Below, piece by piece: positions 33,086-44,447 of a stretch of 64,000 bases of DNA (its first letter is position 1; every line of letters begins with the position of its first letter). The stretch is from assembly GCA_964016875.1 (NCBI GenBank), contig OZ024728.1:29001328-29065327 (forward strand), in the 5' to 3' direction. The translations under genes were made by a program, and so were the position numbers. Under the pieces are notes generated by a model that searched no databases, was not told the DNA's origin, and saw nothing but the letters and a program-made list of their open reading frames with translations. The DNA comes from Fallopia convolvulus (Eukaryota > Streptophyta > Magnoliopsida > Caryophyllales > Polygonaceae).

Positions 33086-34254
33086 TGATATGCTGTGTTT
33101 TATACAACATAACTAGGACTTTTTAGTACATCTTTTATAGAGTTTTAGGCCTTTTAGGAGCATTATCGAAGAATAGGTTTGAAGACCAAAGGCTCAAAGT
33201 TGCTGCTTTTCAGAGTTTGAAGTTCTGCTAAGGCCGCGATCGCGGTTTGCACCGGTGGCTATCGCGGTTCACGTGGTTGTTGGAGGGTGCGGTTTGAAGA
33301 CATCCGTAATCGAGGCCCCACATTATTGTGATCGCGGTCCTGTTGAGTTGACATGCGCGAGATCTTTCCGCCCTATCCTTATTGCTCTTTATTATATCTT
33401 TCCTTTTGTGTTTTTAGTTGGCTACTTAAGTCTAGTTTTTAGCTTTTGTTTGGGACACCTTTTCTTAGACCTAATTTCTATTATTCCAGACTTTTGTATT
33501 CTCTGTTTCATGGAGAACTAAACTCTTAGATCTTATTCAAGTTGAAGCTTTTTGGACTCAAGTTGTTACGAGATTCTTCTTTTCAGGTTTATTTCTACAA
33601 GTTATTTCAATTCTCTTGTGCATAATTATTATTGATTGTATTGATTTCTACTTGATTGATCACCTTGTTGGAATTAATACTCTCTATTGCTAGACCTAGG
33701 TTTTCTCGTAGCAAAACCTAATCTTTGTAGTAACTCAATTGTTTAGGACTCGTTGGACTAAAACAATTGAGAAAGATATTTGAATGCATGATGATTGTTT
33801 GACTCGTTGGAATTCAATTGCATGTATCCTGTTTATCCTTGTTCTCATTTCTAATGTCCTTATGATTTATGATCGTTTCATGTGTTGTTTGGATGTTAAG
33901 TTTGCTTGTCTCATTGACATGTTATATATCTGATCAGGGTAGGAGTAACCAAAAGAAATACCTTGTTTGAATCTATGATCAATAACTTGAGGAAGAAAGT
34001 GGAGGCTTGAATAGGATTGCTTTTCCCTGAATTGATAAAAATCCAACCTTTGATTTGTTTAATTGCTTTGCTTGCTTTAAATTCCCTAGTTTTAGTTTAC
34101 ATTTACAAATGCCCCCTTGTTACTTAATTGAGTTGATAATAATATTACTTTGAATTACAAGTGTCTCTTGGGTACGACCCAGACTTGCCAACTATACTAG
34201 TTGAGTAATTAGGGATTTATATTTTCATTTGGCACGACGACTTCCAGCCAGTCA
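33086..34254 (+). mobile_element. Athila (+) 3' LTR, 1169 bp
   Basis: Starts TGATATGCTG after the polypurine tract and ends CCAGTCA. CCGCGATCGCGG-type words lie at 33233-33350, in the same relative place as family words in the other Athila LTRs. It ends inside the Tat RNase H region; the next five bases are GCAGG. Confidence 0.88.
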
Positions 34255-34975
34255 GCAGGTGTGTGACTAATTCCGAATTATTATACATAATGATCTTGAG
34301 CGCTCCACTGAGTAAAGCCATCTCGATGTCGGTGATCATGGCTTCATACTCCGCCTCATTATTGGTGGTATTGGAGGCAAAGTTGACTGAGTATTCGGTA
34401 TCGAGTGACGAACAGGCCAAGGCGACTTTGACCCCGCCACCCCTATCACAGCACGATCCATCCACAAAAACATTCCACTCTTTCAGACTCCAATCAGTTT
34501 CTGGAAAAGTGACTTCCACGATGGAATAAGCCAAAGCCTACCCCTTCATTGTTGTCTTGGGGAGATAATTGATATCGAATTTCGAAAGCTCCACCACATA
34601 TTTAGTCATCCATCCCGAGGGCACGGGCTAATGAAAAAGTTGGCAGAGAGTAAGGTCAAAGAGAACATGAATGGGGTGAGCCTGAAAATAGGGTGTCACC
34701 TTCATGCAACAGTCACTACCGCCAGCGCCATCTTCTCCATCGGTGAATATCGTTGTTCCATGGGTTGGAGGACGCGACTATCAAAATAAACCAAGTGAAG
34801 GGATTCCCTCATTAACACTGTGTTGATTGTCTATGAACTCAAGGCAACGTGCAATAGGTCTTCCTCTACCCTAAACCTTCAACGCTGAGAATGATCGTTC
34901 TAGCTCCTCGTCCCAAACGACTTTGTCATTCTTCTTGAGTACCATGAAGAGGGGAGCACGCGATTTTCCAAGAGA
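34255..34975 (-). pseudogene. Tat-type gypsy RT/RNase H and second RNase H
   Basis: On the minus strand 34970-34550 gives the RT-linked RNase H (KVTPYFQAHPIHVLFDLTL and KYVVELSKFDINYLPKTT). Next, 34534-34255 gives a second, archaeal-like RNase H (WNVFVDGSCCDRGGGVKVAL, TTNNEAEYEAMITDIEMAL, IIMYNNSELV), which is characteristic of the Tat lineage. D, E and D/N positions are visible (NNSE where DSQ is usual). It is cut on the right by the CRM insertion and on the left by Athila. Confidence 0.85.
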
Positions 34976-34980
34976 GAGCA
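34976..34980. repeat. Target-site duplication of CRM element, left
   Basis: GAGCA, repeated at 43609-43613. Confidence 0.9.
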
Positions 34981-35765
34981 TGATGTGAATTCTTCCCATC
35001 AAGATCTCACCGAGCCAAGTCGGGACGCCAAGGAGGACATCGAGGACGAGAAGCAAGAGCAAGAGGAGTCGGTGATGCGTATTACTCGTTCCATGGCGAA
35101 GACACTGCACCGTCAAATCCAGGCGTCTCTCGCTAGCGAGCCAATGATCCTCGGTACCGACCCTTAGGGTTTGGTACCGAGCTGGCGGAGTTCGTTACGG
35201 TGCCAGCGCCGGGTTCTCCTCTTCAGCTTCCTCGGTACCGAGCTGCAGGCCTTGGTATCGATCTGTGTTTGAAGGCCAAGAGTTGTGTGTCGTGTGAATA
35301 GACATCTTTATTGCAGTTTTAATTGCTTTGAGTCGATTTCATGTTTAATGTTTTAGAAGGGGAATGACCTTAGGTGTTTTAAGAGGTCCTCCCTTGTGTT
35401 GCTTCGTTTGCTACCTTTGAATTTGATGAAAACTATCTTTTTGTTGAATGCAAAGACATATCCCTTTGAAGGTCTTGTTCTTGATTGGATTGTGAGTAAT
35501 ATCGATCTTTCAAGAGCACTTGGTGTGTAACATCTAAGCCCCTAGTTCTCTCAAATTTCGGTGATTTATATCCGTATTTGAGAGTCCATATCCTTGTCAA
35601 TCTTCCACCCTAATCGTCCATCTTCTTCATCCAAGTCTTCTCGAATTCCCTCGGTACCGACCCTGCGCCGAATTGTCCGAGTTGTGAATAAATCAACTGA
35701 TCGAGCTTGTCGGTTTCTTGGAGTCGCTCGCTCGCACCGTGAATCAACAAAGGACGATCGTATCA
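34981..35765 (+). mobile_element. CRM 5' LTR
   Basis: Starts TGATGTGAATTCTTCCC and ends ACGATCGTATCA. Contains several TCGGTACCGA-type words (35150-35260 and near 35650). Closely matches 42805-43608, with about 5 percent differences by eye. Confidence 0.95.
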
Positions 35766-35767
35766 AG

Positions 35768-35780
35768 TGGTATCAGAGCC
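35768..35780 (+). other. CRM primer binding site
   Basis: TGGTATCAGAGCC, complementary to the 3' end of initiator methionine tRNA, two bases after the LTR. Confidence 0.93.
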
Positions 35781-36448
35781 ATGCGAGGTTTGACTCCTAA
35801 AACTCGATTTCTTTAAGAATATAAGGATTGGTTTACGAACGAAAACATTTACCCGTTGCTTTCTTGTTCTTTGTTCGATCTTTGTGCAAAAAAAACTGAA
35901 CCGATTTTGCGTCTTTGCCAATCCCAATCCTTGAGTTCTCAGCCTTTATTTCAATCTTTGAGTGCGCTGGGCATGCAAAAAGTTGTGTGTAAATCACATA
36001 AAGGAGAAGATTTGGTTAGCCCATCCTCCTTCAAAGTGTCAAGACGCTAGGAGAGAGATCTTGGTATTGAACCCAACATATCCTAGCTCAACCCTTGAGA
36101 AAAAAGTGGTTGTTCTTAGAAAGATTCGGTCACCGGTAAAACAAGAGGAGTGATCGAGATAAAGTAAGGCAACACAAGAGTGACACCTACACCTCTGGGT
36201 CACGTGATATTTGCTTTAGTATTTATAAAAAAAATCAAGTACCTTTACTTTGCTTTGTGTGTTGCACATCCTGAAGTGTGTCGAGCTTACTTTAGTATTT
36301 ACTTTGATTCCTTGCCTTGAGTCCTTTCTCAACCGTCTTGTAACCAATTTTTATTGCTTAAGGATCGGTTTAAGGACCCTTGTGTGTGTGGGATCCATTG
36401 ACAAGTTTTTCCTAGTTGTGTGTGTTGAGTGTTGTGCTTTAGGACACC
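35781..36448 (+). other. CRM leader
   Basis: About 670 bases between primer site and gag start. No conserved coding sequence is seen. Confidence 0.5.
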
Positions 36449-37980
36449 ATGGACGACCCTAACAACAAAAACAAGGGAGTTATCGAGGGAGAGGTGACTT
36501 CTTCCGCCATTACCATGGAAGATTTGTTTCGAGCCATTCAAGGGCTTAAAACGGAGAATGGGGAAAGGATGCAGCAACAACACAGGGAGATGGAAGCCTT
36601 TAAGTTATCGATGGAGGCTCGAATGGGTGCAATTCAAATGGGAAGCCTTGGCGGAAATCAAGCGAGCCTGAACACCTCGTTACCGAGCGAGGGCCTTATC
36701 ACGAGCTATGAAGAAGGAGCGAATTCGGCCCAGGCTAGGTACAACACTCCGATACCGAGTCTAAACAGCTCGGTATCGAGTCTGCATACCTCGTTACCGA
36801 GCCTGCACACCTCGATAACGACCCTTTTGACGGTTCCCACGACTTCCTATCGCCCTCTTCCGAGTACCCACCGAGAAGAATCAAGTATGCACTTTGTTCA
36901 TTCTTTTCCTTATTCTACCTATACTTCTATGCCTTTGCCTTCGGGCCCCACTAACTTTCCAGGTCAAGAATATGTTGGAGACTTCCAACCGAGGGCACCG
37001 ATGGTCCCATGGCAACCGAGGCGTCCCGTTGGAGGCCGAGGCGCGGGGCGGGTGAATCATCAAGCGGTTAGACAACCTCCACAACCACTGCGGGGCTATC
37101 AAAGTCAAGACATGGACCAAGGATATGGAAGAGGTCCCAACGTGAAGCTAGAAGTGCAACCCTTTGGAGGTTCTACCGAGGCCGAGGCCTACCTGGAGTG
37201 GGAACATAAGACGGAAAAAGTCTTTGACTTCTACCAATACACGGACGCTCAAAAGGTAGCCATTTCCACCATTAAGTTTATTGATTTCGATTACCATTGG
37301 TGGATAGAGGACAAGGAAGAAAGGGAATACAATGGCTATCCGGCTATCGACACTTGGGAGGAGTTACAAGCTGCGCTAAGGCACTGGTTTGTGCCCAAGG
37401 CTTCACTGCTCGTTTACATGCTAGGCTAGAGCAGTTGAAGCAAGGAACCAAGACGCCGGATGAGTACTACAAAGAGCTCCAGATTCTTAGTTATAGATCC
37501 GGTCTACGGTTTCCCGAGGGGTATGTTTTCTCTAAGTTCATTAATGGTTTAAATGCTGACCTTAAGTCTGTTGTGAGTACGCAGCATTTTGTTAGGTGCA
37601 CTATTATTGAGGAGGTTTTGCACTACACAAATCACATCTATCAAAACATGCCTCGACGGAGGAGCTATCCATCTACCACCAAACCGTGGAATGCTCAAGG
37701 TGGGGGCTCTTCGAGCCAACAAACTCGACGTCTGGAAAACAAAAAAGACGTCGGTACCGTGCCCACGCGGTGTGAGCCATCTCGGACTCCACAAGGACGA
37801 AGGCGCGAAGGAGAGCAACACCCGAGTGAGATCAAGTGTTTCAAGTGCTTAGGGCGTGGACACATGGCTCGGGATTTCCCTTCTAAGCGCCAAGTTCTAC
37901 TCAACACCATTGGGGAGTATGAGTCGAATGAGGAGGCCGAGATTGAGGAGCCACAAGATGGTGATGGAGAGGTGGCGTAG
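36449..37980 (+). pseudogene. CRM gag
   Basis: Begins MDDPNNKNKGVIEGEVTSSA; a coiled-coil-like stretch near residues 35-70 precedes a variable serine-rich region (LNTSLPSEGLITS, LHTSLPSLHTS) encoded by TCGGTATCGAG words. The capsid core follows (LEWEHKTEKVFDFYQYTDAQ, LKQGTKTPDEYYKELQILSY) and a zinc knuckle CFKCLGRGHMARDF in which the last cysteine is phenylalanine. One frameshift lies near 37400; the second part is 37409-37980. Confidence 0.9.
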
Positions 37981-38610
37981 TTGCAAGTTGTGGCCGAGAC
38001 TAATGGGGAGTGCTTCGTGGTCAAGCGATCACTTTTCGCCAATGAAGCTCCGGTCCCCTCTAACCAAAGAGAGACCATTTTCCATACAAGATGCCTCATT
38101 CAAGGTAAACTTTGCAATCTTATAATTGATGGAGGATCTTGTTGCAACATACATAGACCAAGAAGTGGTCAAAAGGTTTGCCCTTAAAACTACTCCTCAT
38201 GTATTACCCTATACTTTATGTTGGTTAAACTCTAACACACCTCTTGAGGTGAATGAGCAAGCTTTTGTCAAGTTTTCTATAGAGGGTACGCTGATGAGGT
38301 GGTTTGTGACGTGGTTCCTATGACGGCGTGCCATATTCTACTTGGACGCCCGTGGCAATATGATCGTGGCGTTATTCATCAAGGCGTCTCGAACGAGTAT
38401 TCTTTCCACCTCAATGGTAAGAGAATAACGTTGATGCTAATGGCTCCACACGAGATCATGGCCGACCATATAGCAAGGAAGCAGCGGCGTCAAGCGGCTA
38501 ACGAGGCCAAGCAGTCGGTACCGAAGGCAAACACCTCAGTACCGAAGGCAGACACCTCGGTACCGAGGGACAGCCGATTGATACCGACGGCACCGTTGAG
38601 CCATCTCCTC
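37981..38610 (+). pseudogene. CRM aspartic protease and variable linker
   Basis: The motif CNLIIDGGSCCNI carries the active-site DGGS typical of the lineage. After a frameshift near 38150 the frame continues YIDQEVVKRFALKT, then MTACHILLGRPWQYDRGVIH. The linker to RT has three tandem variants of SVPKAxTSVP, encoded by TCGGTACCGAAGGC-like words. Confidence 0.85.
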
Positions 38611-38639
38611 TAGCCAAGGCCAGAGAGACTCGAAAGGTT

Positions 38640-40069
38640 GTGAAAGGGAGTACTCCTTGCATTCTTTTGCTATTTAAGGATGTACTACTTAATGAACAAG
38701 ATGTAGAGGACTTACCCTCTCCCATTTCTTTGTTGTTAGACGATGTGTTTCCCGAGGAGATGCTGGAAGGGCTGCCTCCAATCCGAGGAATAGAGCCCCA
38801 AATCGACTTCGTGCCCAGCGCCTCCATTCCCAACAAGCCGGCCTACCGAGCCAATCCCACGGAGGCGGAGGAGCTTCAAAAACAGGTTGTTGAACTTCTT
38901 CCTAAGGGTTATGTGCGTGAAAGTTTGAGTCCTTGTTCGGTTCCCATCATCTTAGTTCCTAAGAAAGATGGGACTTTGCGAATGTGTGTGGATTGTAGGG
39001 CTATCAACAACATTACCGTCAAGTATAGGCATCATATTCCTAGACTTGATGATATGTTGGATGATCTCTACGGGTCATGCATATTTTCCAAAGTGGATCT
39101 CAAAAGTGGCTATCACCAAATTCGAATGAAGGAAGGTGATGAATGGAAAACCGCATTCAAGACCAAGTACGGTCTCTATGAATGGTTGGTTATGCCATTT
39201 GGCCTTACTAACGCACCTAGTACGTTCATGAGGTTAATGAACCATGTATTAAGAGCATTTTAAGGCAAGTTTGTGGTGGTATATTTTGACGACATATTGA
39301 TTTATAGCCATAGCTTGCATGAGCATACTAGACATGTTCGCATGGTTCTAGAAGTTTTGAGGAAAGAGAAGCTTTTTGCTAATTTTAAGAAATGCCATTT
39401 TTGTTCGGATAATGTGGTGTTTCTTGGTTTTGTAGTGAGCAAAGAAGGGCTTCAAGTGGACAAGGAGAAGGTGAAAGCAATTGAGGAATGGCCCGTGCCA
39501 ACCACCATGACGCAAGTGAGGAGTTTCCTAGGCTTGGCTGGTTTTTACCGTCGATTTGTCAAGGATTTCAGCTCCATCGCTACTCCTCTCACCGAGCTTC
39601 CCAAGAAGAAGGTGGTCTTCAATGGGGTCCAAAACAAGAGCGAGCTTTCACTACCCTCAAGGACAAGCTCACTCACGCACCTCTTCTAGTCCTACCGGAT
39701 TTATCCAAGACTTTCGAGATAGAATGTGATGCTTCGGGAGTAGGACATGGAGGCGTGCTTATTCAAGGAGGGAGGTTGATTGCTTACTATAGTGAGAAGT
39801 TGAACGACGCCGAGCTCAAGTACCCAACATATGACAAGGAACTTCTCACTTTGGTAAAGGTGCTTAAGGTATGGTCTCACTATCTCCTCCCTAGAGAGTT
39901 TGCTATTCACTCTAACCACGAGGCGCTTAAGTTCCTCAAAGGTCAAAGCAAATTGAATAAACCTCATGCTAAGTGGGTTGAATTTATTGAAACTTTCCCC
40001 TATGTGATCAAACACAAAAAGGAAAGGACAATATTGTGGCGGATGCTTTGTCACGAAGATACGCCCTAA
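38640..40069 (+). pseudogene. CRM reverse transcriptase and RNase H
   Basis: In order: LPPIRGIEPQIDFVPSASIP, VRESLSPCSVPIILVPKKDG, RMCVDCRAINNITVKYRHHI, FSKVDLKSGYHQIRM, LMRLMNHVL-like, VVVYFDDILIYS (YFDD box), FLGLAGFYRRFVKDFSSIA, then RNase H with FEIECDASGVGHGGVLIQ (D), KELLTLVKVLKVW (E) and FAIHSNHEALKFL (N where D is usual). One stop near 39261 separates fingers/palm from YFDD, and a frameshift near 39610 lies before RNase H. PRDxEH, SPCxVP and VRES fit CRM. Confidence 0.92.
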
Positions 40070-40720
40070 TCTCCACTATGGATGCTAGGATGTTGGGCTT
40101 TGCTTCCATTAAGGAACTATATTCCGTAGACCTTGATTTCAAGGATATTTATGAGGAATGTAGTACCATGGGAAGTAAAGATCAATTTTTCCTTCATGAC
40201 GGATATCTTATGAAGGGTGCTAAGTTATGCATCTCTGGGGGTTCAATCCGACGCTTATTAGTGCAAGAAGCACATGGTGGTGAAGGAACACTTCTATTGG
40301 CCGCGAATGCTTAGGGACGTCGAAAAATTATGTGCCTCTTGTGCTACTTGTGCACAAGCTAAATCTAGAACTAGCCCCCAAGGGTTGTACGCTCCTTTAC
40401 CCATTCCCCAACAACCTTGGGAAGACTTATCGATGGATTTTGTGTTAGGTCTTCCTAGGACTAAATGGGGAAGGGATTCCATTCTTGTAGTCGTCGATCA
40501 GTTTAGTAAGATGGCACACTTCATTGCGTGTCACAAAACTGACAATGCTACAAACGTGGCGTCCTTGTTTTTTAATCATGTTGTGCGTCTACATCGTCTT
40601 CCCAAAACTATAGTGTCAGATAGGGATTTCAAATTCCTTAGCCATTTTTGGAGGACCTTGTGGGCCAAGTTAGGCCCCAAGCTACTTTATTCCACTACTT
40701 GTCATCCGCAAACGGATGGA

Positions 40721-42194
40721 TGATGTTCATGTTTTTAGTCTAGTTTTTGGTGTGTTTCTTAGTTTGTTTAGTTTTGTTTTAGTAGTTTTTAGAGTTAGTT
40801 TTGTGTGTTTTTGGATGAGTTTGCATATTTTGTGAAAAGCATGGAAGCTACTCCATTTTGTGTCTTTTTGTAGGATTTTGAGCAGAAAGGAGCGCTTTTT
40901 GAGCTGAGCTGAGGTTTTATGATGGAGGATGGAAGGCGTGAAGTTAAGGAAGAGATTGCATAAGAAGATCAAGTCGAAGTCCAAGTTTAAAGTGGAGAAG
41001 AAGTCGAAGAAAAGCCAAAACAGAGGCTTGTTAACGATTATGTGAAGGTCGTTAACGAGGCTAAAAGATAGAATTTTTAGAGAGGAGTTTGTGATTTCTA
41101 CCGACCCTGTGCGGGGTCGTTAACGATGGCTCTGTGTCGGTAGAACCTTAGCCGACTTATGGGTTGTTATATCTTATATCTTATATCTTGTTATCTTTTA
41201 AGTAGGGTAAGTTTTTATTTTTTAGGCTTTTTAATAGATAGTTTCTTAGTATAAATACCCTTGTTCTAAGCCTAGAAAAGGGAGAGTCAGATTTGTTTAG
41301 GAGAAGTCGAGTGGAAGAGAATAGCGAGCCTGGTTCGATCGAGAGAGAGGATTAGGGTCGTTAGTCGGATTTCTACTCGGTGTTGTTCTGTATTTTTGGG
41401 TTCTACAAGAGTTTGTAAGACGATATTCTCTTATTAATTTCAAGTAAGTTTTAGTTTGTTTTCAATGTTTTCTTTGATTAAAGTTGTTTGCTTTATTATC
41501 ATGAGTAGTGAGTAGTTTTCTTATCTAGGATCGGGGTTGAAACCCGACATAGTTGCGCATGATTGGATTAGTGAGTTGATGTTTTGGAAACCTTTTATCT
41601 ATTTTTATTGCTTGTTGTGTTTATGCTTAGACGATAGTAGAGGTAATTTGAGTTCTCAACTTGATCGAAAGAGAAAGTTGTTAACTTGAATGTTGATATT
41701 GTTCGATTAACAAAAGTTTCGAGCTTTGGATACAAAACAAGTGATTGAGTGAATTGATTTATGAGAATTGATCGATTTGCTTGCTAATTAGCAAAAGTTG
41801 ATGAATTTATCTTTTAAAGGCATGATCTTTATCTTCTTATGAGTTTATATGCATGGTTATGTTGTGGTGAACCTTGTCCTAGATTCTTTTATCTTATTGA
41901 GTTAGTTTGTTTGCTTTCGTAATATTCATTATCGAGTTCACTTGCCTCGGTACCGAACCTGAGTTTAGATCGTTAGTCTGTGTTCGTAGGTTTTTTTCCA
42001 GGTTCGTTAACGACCCTGACAAGGTCATTAACAAGGTTGGTCGTAGTTGTGTTTTTGCATGTTTTGCTTGTTTTTCTTGTTTTTAGTAGTTGATAAACAA
42101 ACAACCGTGCTTCCCGTGGAACAATCCTGACTTCGCTATACTCTGCGGGGTCTTGACTATAAATTTATTTGTTTTCAAGAATACCCTCTCAACA
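40721..42194 (+). mobile_element. 1474-bp solo LTR, Athila-related (target duplication ATGGA)
   Basis: Begins TGATGTTCATG, ends ACCCTCTCAACA; ATGGA lies at 40716-40720 and 42195-42199, and removing the insert restores the integrase frame (HPQTDG then QT). The last 100 bases resemble the minus-strand Athila LTR at 13651 (shared ATAAATTTATTTGTTT and CGGGGTC words). A TATA region (GTATAAATACCC) is near 41252. CGTTAACGA words occur near 41033, 41053, 41123 and 42007. Confidence 0.92.
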
Positions 42195-42786
42195 ATGGAC
42201 AAACCGACGTAGTGAATAGGTCGCTTGGCACCTTGCTCCGTGTTGTTTTGAAAGCTAACCTCCGCAGGTGGGAAGATTCTCTTCCTTAAATCGAGGTTGC
42301 ATATGACCGCACTACCCACTGGCGACCAAGAAGACGCCATTCAAAGTCGCTTATGGTAAGAATCCTCTCACTCCTTTGGACCTTATTTCTCACCCCATTG
42401 TTGATGGTTTTAGCCAGGAGGGGAAGGAGTTAGCGGATTATGTGAAGCGGTTGCATGAGGACACTAGGAGGCAACTTGAGAAGCGCACGGCACAATATGA
42501 GCGACAACACAACAAGGGATGCAAGGAGTTGATTCTAGAGCCCGGTGACTTGGTGTGGGTGCACCTCCGCAAGGAACGGTTCACCTCACGTAGAAACTCC
42601 AAGTTGAAACCATGGGCGGAGGGTCCATTTCAAGTACTTGAGAAGATAAAAAACAATGCTTACCGTTTGGAGCTTCCACCGGAGATGGGTGTCCATGATG
42701 TGTTTAATGTGGCCGACCTTCGGCCCTACTTGGTGGGCGACTCCGGTGAAGAGGACTACGTGCAAGATTCGAGGTCGAATCCTTCC

Positions 42787-42804
42787 GAGGGGGGGGGGGT
42801 AGGA
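42787..42804 (+). other. CRM polypurine tract
   Basis: A run of G interrupted by few A/T directly before the 3' LTR. The G run probably caused the frameshift that ends the integrase frame here. Confidence 0.85.
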
Positions 42805-43608
42805 TGATGTGAATCCTTCCCATCAAGATCTCACCAAGCCAAGTCGGGACGCCAAGGAGGACATCGAGGACGAGAGGCAAGAGCAAGAGGAGTCGGTGAT
42901 GCGTATTACTCGTTCCATGGCGAAGACACTGCACCGTCAAATCCAGGCGGTTCTCACTACCGAACCAATGATCCTCGGTACCGACCCTTAGGGTTCGGTA
43001 CTGAGCTGGCGGACTTCGTTACGGTGCCAGCGTCGGGTTCTCCTCTTCAGCTTCCTCGGTACCGAGTTGCAGGCCTCGGTACCGATCTGTGTTTGAAGGC
43101 CAAGAGTTGTGTGTCATGTGAATAGACATCTTTATTGCAGTTTTAATTGCTTTGAGTTAATTTCATGTTTAATGTTTTAGAAGGGGAACGGCCTTAGGTG
43201 TTTTAAAAAGTCCTCCCTTGTGTTGCTTCGTTTGCTACCTTTGAATTTGATGAAAACTCTCTTTTGCTGAATCCAAAGACATATCCCTTTCAAGGTCTTG
43301 TTCTTGATTGGATTGTGAGTAATATCGATCTTTCAAGAGCACTTGGTGTGTAACATCCAAGCCCCTAGTTCTCTCAAATGCCGGTGAGTTATATCCGTCT
43401 TTGAGAGTCCATATCCCTGTCAATCTTCCACCCAAATCGTCCATCTTCTTCATCCAAGTCTTCTCAAATTCCCTCGGTACCGACCGTGCATACTCGGTAC
43501 CGACCCTACGCCAAATTGTCCGAGTTGTGAACAAATCGACTGATCGAGGTTGTCGGTTTCCTAGAGTCGCTCGCTCGCACCGTGAATCAACTAAGGACGA
43601 TCGTATCA
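42805..43608 (+). mobile_element. CRM 3' LTR with coding tail
   Basis: Matches the 5' LTR and contains an additional TACTCGGTACCGACC stretch near 43488. Bases 42809-42991 form an open frame of 60 codons ending shortly after MRITRSMAKTLHRQIQ. In CRM elements the polyprotein runs through the polypurine tract into the 3' LTR and ends with a TRS/TRA-x-AK motif; this fits. Confidence 0.9.
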
Positions 43609-43613
43609 GAGCA
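43609..43613. repeat. Target-site duplication of CRM element, right
   Basis: GAGCA, matching 34976-34980. Confidence 0.9.
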
Positions 43614-44400
43614 TAACCTCCCGTGATAGTTCACGATGCCATTGATTCGTTGCACCTTAGTGCGAGATCGGGTCGATCACATTGTCATGATAAAGTCAAC
43701 TTTCGCCGGGTTCACATCTATTCCTCGAGCATTGATCATGACACCTAGAACTTCCCGAAGGAAACGTCGAATACACATTTATCAGGGTTGAGGCTCAGTC
43801 GGTTCTGCTGAGCATCGCGAACACCTTGTCCAGGTCAATCAAATGGTCCTCCGGGGTCCTGCTCCTCTAACGATATCATCCACGAGCCGGCACATTCCTT
43901 CCCATGTGAATTTTGAAAACCAGGTCGACAAGCCTCTGTAACGTGGCTCCCGCATTCTTTAACCTAAACGGCATCACCTTGTAGCAAAAGGTGCCACGAT
44001 GAGGGGTAAATATTGTTTCCTCCTCATCCTAGGGGTCCATTGTGACCTGATTGTATCTCCAATATGCATCGAGGAAGTTGAGCACCGCGTACCCCGCGGT
44101 AGAGTCCACCATCTCATCGATGGATGGTAGAGGGTAGCTATCATTCGGGAAAGCTTTCTTCAGATGCTTGAATTTGACACACATGCATCACTTTCCATTG
44201 GTTTTCTTTACTAACACCACGTTGGACATCCACCTTGGATATTGGACCTTGCGTATAAACTTTACGGCCAACAACTTGTCAACCTCGGCGTTTGCAGCCT
44301 CCACCTATTCCTCATCCATTTTTCTTCTCCTTTGCACCACATGGCGAGTGGCACGATCGATGTTGAAAAGAGTGTTGCACGACAGACTGAGGGACTCCCT
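43614..44400 (-). pseudogene. Tat-type gypsy reverse transcriptase
   Basis: On the minus strand: FKHLKKAFPNDSYPLPSIDE, GYAVLNFLDAYWRYNQVTM, then TIFTPHRGTFCYKVMPFRL, RLVDLVFKIHMGR and, toward the CRM junction, VYSTFPSG and INARGIDVNPAK-like parts. The YxDD region is damaged (near 43880) and frames change several times. It continues the RNase H at 34255-34975, from which the CRM insertion separates it. Confidence 0.82.
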
Positions 44401-44447
44401 TTAGGTCATTGGTAGTCCATGCGAAGACATCGTGCGACTCGAGTCTT

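Larger units (their letters stand above)
14635..34254 (+). mobile_element. Athila retrotransposon (plus strand) with six-fold RNase H module array
   Basis: A 273-base remnant of the 5' LTR (14635-14907) matches the end of the 3' LTR (33983-34254). Between them lie primer site, gag, protease, RT, six tandem RNase H modules, integrase, an Athila ORF-1/env-like region, a polypurine tract and the full 3' LTR. Two further insertions (20366-24196 and 31454-32061) inflate the length. The 3' LTR is followed by Tat sequence; the left target site is lost, so no duplication can be checked. Confidence 0.88.
40036..42807 (+). pseudogene. CRM integrase, split by a solo LTR
   Basis: The zinc domain shows LLVQEAHGG, a small deletion, VKEHFYWPRML and CASCATCAQAK. 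The core has LSMDFVLGLPRTKWG (D), KTIVSDRDFKF (D) and HPQTDG. After the inserted LTR it resumes with QTDVVNRSLG; the catalytic glutamate (usually QTEVVNR) is aspartate. The C-terminal part (42376-42807) is open: GDLVWVHLRKERF, LKPWAEGPFQVLEKI, NVADLRPY. Confidence 0.9.
34981..43608 (+). mobile_element. CRM-type Ty3/gypsy retrotransposon, structurally complete
   Basis: Two LTRs of 785 and 804 bases, TG...CA ends, a primer site, gag, protease, RT, RNase H, integrase, a polypurine tract and a perfect 5-bp duplication (GAGCA) are all present. The RT motifs and the coding tail in the 3' LTR point to the CRM (centromeric retrotransposon) lineage. Coding is broken by a few frameshifts and by a solo LTR at 40721-42194. 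Confidence 0.92.

Noticed and set aside
43401..43616. Plus-strand frame across the CRM LTR end
   Set aside because: It crosses the LTR border into the target site, so it cannot be a gene.
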